DNA of 64,000 nucleotides from Chimaeribacter arupi (GTDB lineage Bacteria; Pseudomonadota; Gammaproteobacteria; Enterobacterales; Enterobacteriaceae), in assembly GCF_002858805.1 (NCBI RefSeq), contig NZ_PJZI01000005.1, forward strand, positions 62,001 to 126,000. The letters are read 5' to 3'. Under the pieces are notes generated by a model that saw only the letters and a program-made list of their open reading frames with translations, was not told the DNA's origin and searched no databases. How positions within the stretch are numbered: the stretch's first letter is position 1; every line of letters starts with the position of its first letter. This document shows positions 1 through 8,096 of the stretch, one piece after another. A program made the position numbers and the translations under genes.

Positions 1-448
1 ACTCTGTTGGCAGTGGCAGCAGAGCACACCGTGGATGGCGTCACTCGGGTCGGTGCCGCTTTGCTGGATCGGCGCGCAGCCGGGGGACGTGATGCGCTTT
101 CGCCAGACCCACACCCCCTTGCCGTTGGTGATGTTTGAAGCGCCGTGCCTGATGCGGCAGCGCGCCACGGAGGCGTTGGATCGCGCAGGTATTCCCTGGC
201 GGATTGCCCTGGAGAGCCGCAGCCTGCAAGGCATCTGGGCGGCGGTGTCGGCGGGGCTGGGCGTGACGGTGCGGGCCGATGCCGGATTGCCGGAAAACCT
301 GCACCGGCTGGACGCGGCAACGCTGCCCGCGCTCGGCGATGCCGGGATCACGCTGCATCAGGGCAGCGCCGGGCTGACGGATGCCGCCCTCAGCCTGAAA
401 AAGCAGATCTGCCATGAACTGGCACTGAAGAATAATCCGGCAACGTAA
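1..448 (+). CDS. LysR-family regulator, C-terminal fragment (cut by window start)
   Basis: The frame is open from base 2 and ends with TAA at 446-448. The visible part (about 148 codons) reads like the second half of a LysR effector-binding domain: a strand-turn region, then the typical 'LQGIWAAVSAGLGVTV' segment, which in this family forms the end of the ligand pocket, followed by a short amphipathic tail. The DNA-binding HTH half lies outside the window. An internal ATG at 35 exists but is unlikely to be the start because the frame continues upstream in family-like sequence. The regulated gene cannot be judged from this side. Confidence 0.8.
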   Translation, partial: LCWQWQQSTPWMASLGSVPLCWIGAQPGDVMRFRQTHTPLPLVMFEAPCLMRQRATEALDRAGIPWRIALESRSLQGIWAAVSAGLGVTVRADAGLPENLHRLDAATLPALGDAGITLHQGSAGLTDAALSLKKQICHELALKNNPAT

Positions 449-581
449 ACCGTGCTTAAACAAAAATTTATGCTTTCATATGGTAAAAACGCCGTACTCA
501 TCTATAGTGATGAGCACCCCCGTCAATGAGGGATTGTCTGAAAAACAGGCAAGAACAACAGCGTTTGCAAGGATACACGGA

Positions 582-704
582 ATGTTTTACCGGATTGTTA
601 CCATCATGATTGCTTGCTCTTTTTCCCTGTGGATTCTTTTTATTTCCCACCCTTCGCAACTCGGTACCTTGTCCCAGCTCGGTATCCGGTTGATTAGCAA
701 GTAG
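582..704 (+). CDS. possible small single-span membrane protein
   Basis: A 40-residue frame starting at ATG 582 is preceded by AAGGA at 569-573 with good spacing. It has one clear hydrophobic segment (about residues 3-24, rich in I, L, F, W) and a short polar tail. The same frame is open back to an ATG at 480, giving 74 residues, but neither ATG 480 nor ATG 510 has a ribosome binding site. I do not recognise the sequence. It could be a genuine small membrane protein or a chance frame. Confidence 0.3.
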   Translation: MFYRIVTIMIACSFSLWILFISHPSQLGTLSQLGIRLISK

Positions 705-733
705 ATGTCGGCTGCGTTGCGCAGCCGGACAAT

Positions 734-1276
734 TCAGCGTTTCAGCCAGCCTGCCAGTGTCCGCGTCAGCCACGGCATCCAGAAAAACACCACCAGCGCC
801 ACCACTGTGGCGTCATTCAACAGGTGGCCGGGCAGGGTACCGGTCAGCGAAGGCACGATCTGATGCCAGAAACGCGGGACCAGTTCGGCTGAGGGGAAAA
901 TCACCCCCAGCGTCAGCAGGTACTGTTTCCAGCGTGCAGGGCGGCGGATGCCCGGTTGCGGCGGGGTAAACCAGAACTGGCTCCCGGCCTGCACCTCAAT
1001 GCGATCGCCGCCGTCCAGCAGCGACTCGGCATCCGCCAGCAACGATTTCCGTTCGGCGGAGGCTGTCCAGCGGGTCAGGTTTTCCAGCGTGTCAAAGCGG
1101 ATCAACACCGTATAGGTCTGGCCTTCCGCGCCGGGCCGGATGACATTCACCCCGCGATGCCCCTCAAACTGCTCTGCCACCGGCATAATGCGCCGCAACC
1201 AGCGTTCATACGCCTCGTGTTGCTGCGGCTGAAGGGTATGGGTAATCACCAGCGTAACCGGTTCTGCATGTGTCAT
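734..1276 (-). CDS. ABM-domain (antibiotic biosynthesis monooxygenase-like) membrane protein
   Basis: 180 residues. Residues 7-95 look like an ABM/dimeric alpha-beta barrel domain, with the pattern of an early strand (VTLVITHTLQP), a helix with 'YERWLRRI', and 'VLIRFDTLENLTRW'. The C-terminal 80 residues carry 'RWKQYLLTLGVIFP' and two hydrophobic segments (about 118-135 and 153-170). This N-ABM plus C-membrane layout matches the COG3224-type proteins, whose substrate is not established. Start ATG at 1276 has only a weak upstream purine stretch. It is a lone gene facing no obvious partner; the substrate is unknown. Confidence 0.75.
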   Translation of the reverse strand: MTHAEPVTLVITHTLQPQQHEAYERWLRRIMPVAEQFEGHRGVNVIRPGAEGQTYTVLIRFDTLENLTRWTASAERKSLLADAESLLDGGDRIEVQAGSQFWFTPPQPGIRRPARWKQYLLTLGVIFPSAELVPRFWHQIVPSLTGTLPGHLLNDATVVALVVFFWMPWLTRTLAGWLKR

Positions 1277-1588
1277 GGCCTGTGTCCCTTATTCTTATCT
1301 TACTGGATCGCGATAAGGCGTAATAACGCCGCATGAGAATGACGCACCCAAAAGCCATTGGCGCGGGGCAACCCCTATTTTACGCAGCACGTGTTAAAAA
1401 AAATAATGAGTATTATTAACGCTGTTGTTCAAAGGAAAAGAAAAACAGGGCACCGGGTCCGGCAGGTGAGCCAGAAATAAAGGGGGACGTAAACGGAGGA
1501 GAGAAAAGGAAAGAAAGGGCGGAGGAGAAAAAAGGGTAAAAGAACGGAAACCGCAATGCCGGGTCAGGGCATTGCGGCAGCGCACCGG
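1277..1588. other. intergenic with purine-rich tract
   Basis: No gene seen. The plus strand from about 1428 to 1550 is strongly purine-rich (long A/G runs) and leads into the hairpin listed separately as the likely yjcB terminator. The rest is AT-rich without recognisable motifs. Confidence 0.5.
1551..1577 (-). terminator. hairpin downstream of yjcB
   Basis: Perfect 10-bp inverted repeat CCGCAATGCC / GGCATTGCGG with a 7-base loop, 12 bases past the yjcB stop. On the minus strand it is followed by a pyrimidine-rich stretch (the complement of the purine tract), so it probably ends yjcB transcription, although the U run is interrupted. Confidence 0.55.
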
Positions 1589-1870
1589 TTACGGCATCGG
1601 CATTGGCCAGTTTTCCGGGGTGTGGCTCATGATTTCCACAAACAGATCTTTGGCGTGTTGCCCGTACAGCGCCATATCCGCGCTGGTAATGCCTAACAGC
1701 CCCATCACAAACCAGCAGGACATGGTAATACCGATGCCGCTGCTCAGAATCGCCAGGCCGTGGCGGCTGGCTTTACGTAACGTAATATTCAGGGTACTGG
1801 CAAAAAACATGATAATGGCGCTGAGAATTTCCCAACGCGCCAACACGACGCTGGTGGCAATGGCACTCAT
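1589..1870 (-). CDS. yjcB: YjcB family membrane protein
   Basis: 93 residues, the same length as Escherichia YjcB, and the N-terminal pattern (TSVVLARWEILSAIIMFFAS then TLNI) and the middle (LAILSSGIGI, CWFVMGLLGIT) follow that family closely as I remember it. Two or three hydrophobic segments make it an inner-membrane protein. The C-terminus ends in the family-like 'PENWPMPMP'. Function is not established in the family. Lone gene, with a hairpin terminator just downstream and a 12-bp inverted repeat in the upstream gap. Confidence 0.8.
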   Translation of the reverse strand: MSAIATSVVLARWEILSAIIMFFASTLNITLRKASRHGLAILSSGIGITMSCWFVMGLLGITSADMALYGQHAKDLFVEIMSHTPENWPMPMP

Positions 1871-2221
1871 GGTTCTGATCCTTAATAACTCGATGCTGAC
1901 CGCGTGCCGGCGTTATTGGGGTCGCACGTTGCGCGGTGTAAGCACTTAAGACAAATTGCACGAAAGTGTGATAGTGCTCACATTGTATACGGCTTTTTTT
2001 CAGCGATCAAAAAATAAACGCTCAGAAAATCAATTACCGGCACAGGCTGCTTAAAAAATGTTTTAAGCAGCCCGCTATTTGTTGAATTCTTGTTTCTAAA
2101 GTGTTCACTTTTTATGGCAGGGTTGCCATGATGAAGGGCGATAACGCACAGTGTTCTGATGTTTACCTCACGGGCAGGCCGGATCGTCCGGCCGCCGGCC
2201 CCTGAAACGCAAGGAGTCATC
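1871..2221. other. intergenic between divergent yjcB and esterase gene
   Basis: AT-rich promoter-type region for two divergent genes. It contains one conspicuous perfect inverted repeat (2045-2072), listed separately. No ORF with a ribosome binding site seen. Confidence 0.5.
2045..2072. repeat. perfect 12-bp inverted repeat, loop AATG
   Basis: GGCTGCTTAAAA and TTTTAAGCAGCC separated by four bases. There is no U run on either side, so it is not a typical intrinsic terminator. It lies between the two divergent genes and could be an operator or a leader stem-loop. Confidence 0.5.
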
Positions 2222-2830
2222 ATGGCGGATTCTTTAGTGATTTTTTTACACGGCGTCGGCAGCCGCGGCAGCGATCTGTCGGTGCTGGCCTCTTTCTGGC
2301 AATCCCGGCTGCCGGGTGCGCGCTTTACCGGGCCGGATGCGCCGTTTCCGTTTGATGGGGGCGGGAACGGGTTCCAGTGGTTCAGCCTGAACGGCGTCAC
2401 GCCGGAAAACCGCCCGGCGCGCATTCAGGCTGCGCGCGAGGCATTCGACAGTACGCTGGCCCGCCTGATTGCGCAGCATAATATGGCCGACCGGCTGGAT
2501 CGCGTGGCGCTGGTGGGCTTTTCGCAAGGCTCCATCATGGCCCTGGATGCCGTCTTGCGCGGGCGCTGGCCGGTGGCGGCCGTGGTGGCGTTCTCCGGCC
2601 GCCTGGCTTCGCCGCCGCCCTACCAACCGGGGCAAAACAGCCGCGTGATGCTGATCCACGGCACGGCCGATGCCGTCATTCCCTATCAGGAGAGCGAAAA
2701 GGCGAACCAGGCGCTGCTGGCCGCCGGGGTTGACAGCCAATTGCTGATTGAGCCGGGGCTGGGTCATACCTTGTCTGAAGAGGGCGCAACCCGCGCCGGG
2801 GCATTTCTGGTTGAGGCGTTAAAAGGGTAA
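2222..2830 (+). CDS. YpfH-like carboxylesterase/phospholipase (alpha/beta hydrolase)
   Basis: 202 residues from ATG 2222, chosen because AAGGAG lies 6-8 bases upstream; the frame extends further 5' without a site. Abhydrolase_2-type fold: oxyanion region FLHGVGS (8-14), nucleophile elbow GFSQG (Ser101), acid in HGTADAVIP (Asp150) and base in GLGHTLS (His182). This is the layout of bacterial small-ester carboxylesterases such as YpfH. Probably cytosolic, since no signal peptide is visible. It is convergent with the O-methyltransferase gene, with six bases between the stops. The natural ester substrate cannot be told. Confidence 0.85.
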   Translation: MADSLVIFLHGVGSRGSDLSVLASFWQSRLPGARFTGPDAPFPFDGGGNGFQWFSLNGVTPENRPARIQAAREAFDSTLARLIAQHNMADRLDRVALVGFSQGSIMALDAVLRGRWPVAAVVAFSGRLASPPPYQPGQNSRVMLIHGTADAVIPYQESEKANQALLAAGVDSQLLIEPGLGHTLSEEGATRAGAFLVEALKG

Positions 2831-2835
2831 CCCCT

Positions 2836-3495
2836 TTAATGCATCACCCGCGCCAGCGTAAAACCGTCCCAGCCTTTACTGCCCACGGTTTGCAGGGCAG
2901 TGGCGGTCAGGCGCGGTTCATTCGCCATCATGTCGATAAATGTCCGGACGCCCTGCACACGCGGATCGTTACTCTGCGCATCCGTGACTGCACCTTCGCG
3001 CACCACGTTGTCACCAATAATCAGGGTGCCCGGCCGTGCCAGCTTCAGGGCCCAGCGCAGGTAATCCGGGTTGTTGGGTTTGTCGGCATCGATAAAGATC
3101 AGGTCAAAGGGGGCCTCCCCGGCCAGCATCGGCAACGTGTCCAGCGCCGGGCCGACGTATAGCCGCACCTGCTCCGCCAGCCCGGCCAGCGTGATGTTCT
3201 GTTGCGCAATTCCGGCATGGCGCGCATCGGCTTCCAGCGTCACCATTTTTCCACCCGGCGGCAGGGCACGTGCCAGCCACACCGTGCTATAGCCGCCCAG
3301 GGTGCCAATTTCCAGAATGCGTGTTGCCTGAGTCATCAGCGCGAATAAGTGCAGCAGTTTGCCCTGGTTAGGGGCCACATCATGTGCCGGCAGCCCGGCC
3401 CGGGCATTATTTTCCAGGATCTCCGTCATGACCTCATCGGGTGGGACAAGCTGGCTGACCAGATAATCATCTACCTCTGACCACTTTTGATGCAT
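2836..3495 (-). CDS. SAM-dependent O-methyltransferase, family 3 type
   Basis: 219 residues from ATG 3495, preceded by AGGAGG at ideal spacing; an upstream in-frame start at 3546 has none. The SAM-binding motif ILEIGTLGGYSTVWLA (about 60-75) and the metal/acceptor motif DLIFIDADKPNN (131-142) are the hallmarks of cation-dependent catechol/caffeoyl-CoA-like O-methyltransferases. Family length is about 220, so the gene is intact. Likely cytosolic and acting on a small catechol-like compound. Monocistronic. Confidence 0.85.
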   Translation of the reverse strand: MHQKWSEVDDYLVSQLVPPDEVMTEILENNARAGLPAHDVAPNQGKLLHLFALMTQATRILEIGTLGGYSTVWLARALPPGGKMVTLEADARHAGIAQQNITLAGLAEQVRLYVGPALDTLPMLAGEAPFDLIFIDADKPNNPDYLRWALKLARPGTLIIGDNVVREGAVTDAQSNDPRVQGVRTFIDMMANEPRLTATALQTVGSKGWDGFTLARVMH

Positions 3496-4024
3496 AACGC
3501 CTCCTATAGCGATGCGCCCTGTATGCGCGCTCAACCTGAACGGCACACGCCCCGTGCCAGTTCCCCCTTAAGGGATAGCATAAAATAGCGCCATTGCCGT
3601 GCTCACGGTTATCACTGGCCTGCGCTGATGACCTCATTGAGGGAGGCCGGGGCCGGGCCAGGATTCGCTGCTGAAAATCAGAGGTGAGACAGAAAATAAA
3701 TGATAACGGCGAGGTTGGTTTAAAACGCTGCCATAAATAAAAAATAAGCGCGTCATGGTACGCAGCACTCACTTTATTTCACTTTTTTTAGTGACTTTTT
3801 TTATCCTGATATAATAGCCAATATGATGGTTATTCCCGATGCGAAGGCTATAGTTTTTTATAATAATATCAGCGTGGCTAATGGTTATTGCCGTAATCAG
3901 GCATTGCCTTATTGAAAATGGATGCCAAAAATAAAGTGCGAATAAGGTGGCAGCAGGAAAGCTGAAGGAAGGTTATCTGAATTGCATGCGCTTTTCCATG
4001 TAATCTTAAAGGGGTGACAAACAT
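3496..4024. other. AT-rich intergenic region
   Basis: 529 bases. The part from about 3700 to 4000 is AT-rich and probably holds the promoter of the coiled-coil gene at 4025. No RNA, repeat or ORF with a convincing ribosome binding site was seen. Confidence 0.5.
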
Positions 4025-5104
4025 ATGAAATTCAGCAGTAAACAAATCTATTATGAATATATCAACTTTTTGATGCGGGTCGGCTATATCAACGATGAGA
4101 TCGTACTGGAACTGATGCCGTTGTTAAGCAGTGACAGAATGGCCGAAGTGGACAGTTTACTGGAGGATTTGGAGCAGAGTTTTCACAGCCGGCAAAAAGA
4201 TTACCTGAATAATACCTTCTATAAAGATCTTGAGTCAGGGGAAATTGGCGGGGTATTAGAGGAAAGCGGCCAGAATTACCTCTATGAGTTACTGGTGAAG
4301 CACCATAATAAAGAAATAGAGTCCCTGAACCAGACGATTGAAAGCCAGAATGTGCGGCTGGCAAAGAAGCGGATGGATATCCAGCAGCTTACCGATCGCG
4401 CCCAACTGCTGGAAAAAGCGGCCCTGCGTTATAAAACCTTGCAGGAGTCGTCAGAAACGTTAGTGATCGAAAATGAGGAGTTGCGCAAAGAGAATAAGGA
4501 GCTGAAGGAATTGTCACAGCAAAAAAGAATCGACGGGAAAATTCCCGGCTATGTCAAAGAAGTCAGTGCGAAGCTGGACCTGGATGATAAATCGTTCGCC
4601 AGGCTGGCAAATAAATGGTCGGTTGCCGGTTTTACCGCAGCTTCTGCGGCGGTATTTGCCGCCTTTTACACCTTTGCGGAAGGGACCGTATTGCTGGCCA
4701 ACGCCAAAGTCTATGATGAAATCGCGCTGTTATATGTGTTTTTCCGCGGGGTATTAGGGGTTGGCTTACTCTCCTGGCTGGCGAATGTCTGTTTCAGCAC
4801 CTCACGCAATTACACCCATGAATCTATCCGGCGTAAGGATCGGCAACATGCGCTGAACTTCGGCCGCCTCTATTTGCAGATTTACGGGGCCAGCGCCCAG
4901 AAAGAGGAGATGCTGACGGTGTTCAAGGACTGGAACATGGCGGGCGATTCCTCGTTCTCCAAAGAGGGGGCTGCACCGCCCAGCATGATGGAGATGATCG
5001 AAGGGCTGAACAAAATGAGATCCGGGTTAGTGAACAAAGCCAAAGCGGGGGGAAGCGGCAACGGCACCACTGCCCCGCCTCCCACGATACCGCCGGTGCC
5101 TTAA
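4025..5104 (+). CDS. orphan coiled-coil, two-span membrane protein
   Basis: 359 residues; ribosome site AAGGGG about 10 bases before the ATG. No family recognised. Visible layout: an acidic helical N-terminus (1-90), a long heptad-like coiled coil (about 95-165, with 'IENEELRKENKELKEL'), two hydrophobic spans (about 199-217 and 234-256), a basic stretch right after the second span (SIRRKDRQH), and a Pro/Gly/Thr-rich tail ending PPPTIPPVP. The topology suggests a cytoplasmic coiled coil tethered to the inner membrane. Its stop codon overlaps the stop of the convergent LysR gene (shared TTAA at 5101-5104). Lone gene; function unknown. Confidence 0.75.
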   Translation: MKFSSKQIYYEYINFLMRVGYINDEIVLELMPLLSSDRMAEVDSLLEDLEQSFHSRQKDYLNNTFYKDLESGEIGGVLEESGQNYLYELLVKHHNKEIESLNQTIESQNVRLAKKRMDIQQLTDRAQLLEKAALRYKTLQESSETLVIENEELRKENKELKELSQQKRIDGKIPGYVKEVSAKLDLDDKSFARLANKWSVAGFTAASAAVFAAFYTFAEGTVLLANAKVYDEIALLYVFFRGVLGVGLLSWLANVCFSTSRNYTHESIRRKDRQHALNFGRLYLQIYGASAQKEEMLTVFKDWNMAGDSSFSKEGAAPPSMMEMIEGLNKMRSGLVNKAKAGGSGNGTTAPPPTIPPVP

Positions 5105-6051
5105 CGCGCCTCAGGGGGGCTGTTTTGCCGGGAGGGATACTCCCGGCTGAGCGCCTCGCTCAGGTAATCAATAAACACCCGGATTTTCGGCGGCAGGAAA
5201 CGGGCCGGGTGGTAGAGCAGCCAGGCCCCGCCGGTATAGCGGGTAGTGAACGTCCAGCCCGGCAAAACCTGCACCACGTCACCGTTGGCCAGCGCCTGGC
5301 GGGCGGTAAACCACGGCAGGCTGCCGATACCGAGATGGTGGCGTACCGCATCCAGCCGGACTTCGGTGTGGTTGGCGGCATAGCGGCCGCGCACCCGCAC
5401 GCGGCTGGTCTGCGCGCCCTGGCGGAACGACCACAGCGCATCGCCTGGGTCTTCCCCTAAACAGAGGCAACTGTGCGCCGCCAAATCACGCGGGTGCTGC
5501 GGCACCCCGTGCTCCGCCAGATAGCGGGGCGTGGCACACAGCAGGTGGTCTATGTCCATCAACCGCCGTCCTTTCAGGCCGGGCGGCGGCCGGTCGGTGA
5601 TACGGATGGCGATGTCTACCTGATCGTCAATCAGATCCATCACGGCATCATTCAGCGCCATCTGGATATCAATCGCCGGGTAGCGCGCCAGAAAGGCAGG
5701 CATCAGCGGATGGATGACCACCCGCCCGACCGCTTTCGGCACGCTGATGTGCAATACCCCTTCCGGCTGCGGGTTAAACTGCCCCCCGGCCTCTACCGCC
5801 GCCCTGGCGGAGTTCAGCATATCCAGACAGTGGCGATACACCGCCACACCCTCTTCACTCAGGCGCAATTTACGCGTGGTGCGGTGCAGCAGCCGGGTGG
5901 CGAGCGCTTTTTCCAGCCGGGTCACGCTGCGGCTGGTGGCAGAGGGCGTCATGCCCAACTGGCGCGCCGCTTCAGAGAAGCTGCCGCAGTCGACCACCCT
6001 CACCAGCACGGCCATTTCCGGCAGTAAAGGCAGCAGTTGATCTGTGCGCAT
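5101..6051 (-). CDS. LysR-family transcriptional regulator
   Basis: 316 residues, normal family length. N-terminal winged HTH (about 10-70) with GSFSEAARQLGMTPSATSRSVTRLE and 'RLLHRTTRKLRLSEEG', then an effector-binding domain starting near residue 90 (LHISVPKAVGR) and 'IDIQMALNDAVMDLIDDQVDIAIR', a form common in the DsdC/AaeR-like LTTR subgroup. It is divergent from the AlaX-type gene, with 87 bases between starts, so it may regulate that gene. The effector is unknown. Confidence 0.9.
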   Translation of the reverse strand: MRTDQLLPLLPEMAVLVRVVDCGSFSEAARQLGMTPSATSRSVTRLEKALATRLLHRTTRKLRLSEEGVAVYRHCLDMLNSARAAVEAGGQFNPQPEGVLHISVPKAVGRVVIHPLMPAFLARYPAIDIQMALNDAVMDLIDDQVDIAIRITDRPPPGLKGRRLMDIDHLLCATPRYLAEHGVPQHPRDLAAHSCLCLGEDPGDALWSFRQGAQTSRVRVRGRYAANHTEVRLDAVRHHLGIGSLPWFTARQALANGDVVQVLPGWTFTTRYTGGAWLLYHPARFLPPKIRVFIDYLSEALSREYPSRQNSPPEAR

Positions 6052-6138
6052 CAGGCAAGAATCATTTGTCAGGTGAACGGATTATCACTCTACCATGCAG
6101 CACTTATAATAAAAATCCGATGACCAAAGGAGACCACC

Positions 6139-6774
6139 ATGACCATTCGCCTCTATCTGAACAGTGATGCGCTTACCGCTCAAACGCAGGTGCTGCGTTG
6201 CGACCCTCTGGAGGAGGGCTATGCGGTGGAGCTGGCGAGCACGCCGTTCCACCCTCAGGGCGGCGGCCAACCGGCAGACAGCGGGACGATAGGCGACGCA
6301 CAGGTGCTGAACGTGAGTAACGACGGCGAGCGGGTGATTCACCATGTCAGCCGGCCGGTGCCGCTGGGGCCGGTCACGGCAGAGGTGGATGCGGCGCGCC
6401 GCGCATTGCATACCCGGCTGCACTCGGCCGGCCATGTGCTGGGGTACCTGGGGGAACAACTGGGCTGGCAGCCGGTAAAAGCCAACCACCGGCCGGGCGA
6501 AGCAAAAGTCACCTTTAACGCCGGGCCGGACAGCCGCCAGCCCGAGGCGGAGGCACTGCAACAGGGGTATGCGCAATTGCTGGCTGAACGACTGCCGCGC
6601 CGGATTGTGCTGCGTGAGGATGGCCTGCGGGAAGTCAGTTTTGGTGACAAAGTCGCGTATGCCTGCGGCGGCACCCACGTCACCGATACCGGCGAGCTGC
6701 CTGCGCTGGCGGCCTTGCAAATCAAGGTGAAGAAAGGGCAGTTACAGATAGGCTACGCGCTGGCTGAAGCGTAA
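6139..6774 (+). CDS. alanyl-tRNA editing protein, AlaX type
   Basis: 211 residues; AAGGAG precedes the ATG. This is a free-standing version of the alanyl-tRNA synthetase editing domain, which hydrolyses Ser- or Gly-tRNA(Ala). The two zinc-ligand motifs are present: HSAGH (His95, His99) and CGGTH (Cys176, His180), together with the 'STPFHPQGGGQPADSG' N-terminal signature. It lacks the C-terminal extension of longer AlaX forms. Divergent from the LysR gene upstream. Cytosolic. Confidence 0.88.
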   Translation: MTIRLYLNSDALTAQTQVLRCDPLEEGYAVELASTPFHPQGGGQPADSGTIGDAQVLNVSNDGERVIHHVSRPVPLGPVTAEVDAARRALHTRLHSAGHVLGYLGEQLGWQPVKANHRPGEAKVTFNAGPDSRQPEAEALQQGYAQLLAERLPRRIVLREDGLREVSFGDKVAYACGGTHVTDTGELPALAALQIKVKKGQLQIGYALAEA

Positions 6775-6835
6775 TGGCGTCGCTGCCCGGCGGGGGCAGG
6801 GAACCTTCAGGCTCCCCGCGCGCCGGGCGGCACAG

Positions 6836-7798
6836 TCAATTGCCGGAGGATGGCGTGCCTTCAGCCGGTCTGGCGCTGTCAGCCGGTTTGGTACTGTCAG
6901 CCGGTATAGTGTTTTCTGCGGGTTTCGTACCCTCCACCGGTTTCGTGCCTTCCGCCTGTTTACGGACCTCCTGCTCGGCATGGCCGGTAAAGCCGGTGTC
7001 ACCGTGCTGGTGCTCACCGCCGCCTTCCACACGCTGAAGCTGGATGACTTTGCCTTTCTCCCACGCATTTGACAGCGGGTCCGGCGGGTTGGTGGGTAAA
7101 TCGGCACGGTTCTGCTGCCGCTCTTTCGAGTCAATCCCGACCCGCTCGTCGCGGTCTTTCAACAGTTTCTGATCGAGCTGGCCCTCGCCGGTGAAGCCCA
7201 TCATCAGCGCCGGAATGCCATACGGCAGGTCTTTGTCGCGGTCAGTGTGCCAGGTGTGCCAGGTTTTGCCGTAGGTGTTCACAATCTTGCCCATCAGCAC
7301 TTTCTCGGCCGCTTCCGGCAGGCCGGGGGCCAGCAGGCTGCCTGATTTCACTTCGTAATGGTGGCTGTGCCACAGCACTTTCTCTTCCGGCGGCAGGGTT
7401 TTGTACAGCCGCTCGCTGATGATGTATTCCACCCCCATCAGCTTGGCATCTTTGCCGTTACCGTCATAAATCACCGCCTGCATCACGTCGTCATTTAAAA
7501 TCGTGACGTAGTGGTGCGCTTCCATCTGGCCGTTTTTGTCACCGTTGTAAAAGTGGAAGCCGTCCAGATAGGCGCTGATGGCATCAATCGGTGCGCGATC
7601 CTGCAAGGCCGAGGCCCCGGTTTCCAGCAAGCTGTCTTTGGTGGTTTTTTCCGCGCCCGGCGCTTTTACGTTGCTCGGCGCGGTGGCCTGCGCCAGCGGC
7701 GATGCCAGCAGCACCGCGCACAGCGTCGCACTGAACAAGGCGCGGGCAGGGGAGTGGGACGGTTTTTTCAGGGGAATTGACAGGGGAGAGTAATGCAT
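6836..7798 (-). CDS. exported DUF1264 (oil-body-associated-protein-like) protein with repetitive tail
   Basis: 320 residues; AAGGA upstream of ATG 7798. Residues 1-39 form a signal peptide (basic start, hydrophobic ALFSATLCAVLLASPLA, then QA|TA). Residues about 75-210 match the OBAP/DUF1264 pattern: 'HHYVTILNDDVMQAVIYD', 'LMGVEYIISERLY', 'VLWHSHHYEVKSG', 'NTYGKTWHTWHTDRDKDLPY' and 'PALMMGFT'. Known bacterial and plant members have unclear function. The C-terminal 60 residues add a histidine patch (GEHQHGDTGFTGH) and a degenerate repeat of E/D-x-T-K-P-A/V units. The tail is probably disordered. The product is probably periplasmic. Confidence 0.75.
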   Translation of the reverse strand: MHYSPLSIPLKKPSHSPARALFSATLCAVLLASPLAQATAPSNVKAPGAEKTTKDSLLETGASALQDRAPIDAISAYLDGFHFYNGDKNGQMEAHHYVTILNDDVMQAVIYDGNGKDAKLMGVEYIISERLYKTLPPEEKVLWHSHHYEVKSGSLLAPGLPEAAEKVLMGKIVNTYGKTWHTWHTDRDKDLPYGIPALMMGFTGEGQLDQKLLKDRDERVGIDSKERQQNRADLPTNPPDPLSNAWEKGKVIQLQRVEGGGEHQHGDTGFTGHAEQEVRKQAEGTKPVEGTKPAENTIPADSTKPADSARPAEGTPSSGN

Positions 7799-7856
7799 GA
7801 ATACGCCTTCCTTCGCATAACATCATCACGCGGCACTGCCGCGTACTATGAATAAA

Positions 7857-7890
7857 AAGCTGACTGGGGTTGAGAAACCCCAGTCAGCTT
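7857..7890 (-). terminator. rho-independent terminator of the KGG protein gene
   Basis: Perfect 15-bp stem AAGCTGACTGGGGTT / AACCCCAGTCAGCTT with a GAGA loop, followed on the minus strand by a T run (complement of 7851-7856). It lies 38 bases past the stop of the KGG gene. Confidence 0.85.
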
Positions 7891-7928
7891 GCCAGTGAGG
7901 TGAGACTGCCGTCAGGGTTCATACGGTG

Positions 7929-8096
7929 TCATTCAGCCTGATTACGGTGCAGACCACCTTTTCGTCCAGCTTCGGACGCGCGGGCCGGGTCATGTTTGAA
8001 ATTTCCGCCGCTGCGCTGTCCACCCTTTTTGCCTGCTTCAGATGCTTTTTCTCTGTTTTCCGCAAAATTTCCCGAACCTCCACGATGCTCGGCCAT
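7929..8096 (-). CDS. yciG: KGG-repeat general stress protein, YciG-like
   Basis: 55 residues from ATG 8096, which has GGAGGTG just upstream; a longer frame to 8183 lacks one. The sequence begins MAEHRGGSGNFAENREKASE and contains two 'ASEAGxKGG' units (KGGQRSGGNFKHDP between), the defining motif of the KGG stress-protein family and very close to E. coli YciG as I remember it. These small hydrophilic proteins are RpoS-type stress proteins; YciG affects motility in E. coli. The gene ends at a strong intrinsic terminator. Confidence 0.9.
   Translation of the reverse strand: MAEHRGGSGNFAENREKASEAGKKGGQRSGGNFKHDPARASEAGRKGGLHRNQAE

Noticed and set aside
5101-5104. Stop codons of convergent genes sharing TTAA (also at 19782-19785)
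   Set aside because: Amusing but easily explained by the palindromic TTAA giving TAA on both strands; no further meaning supported.
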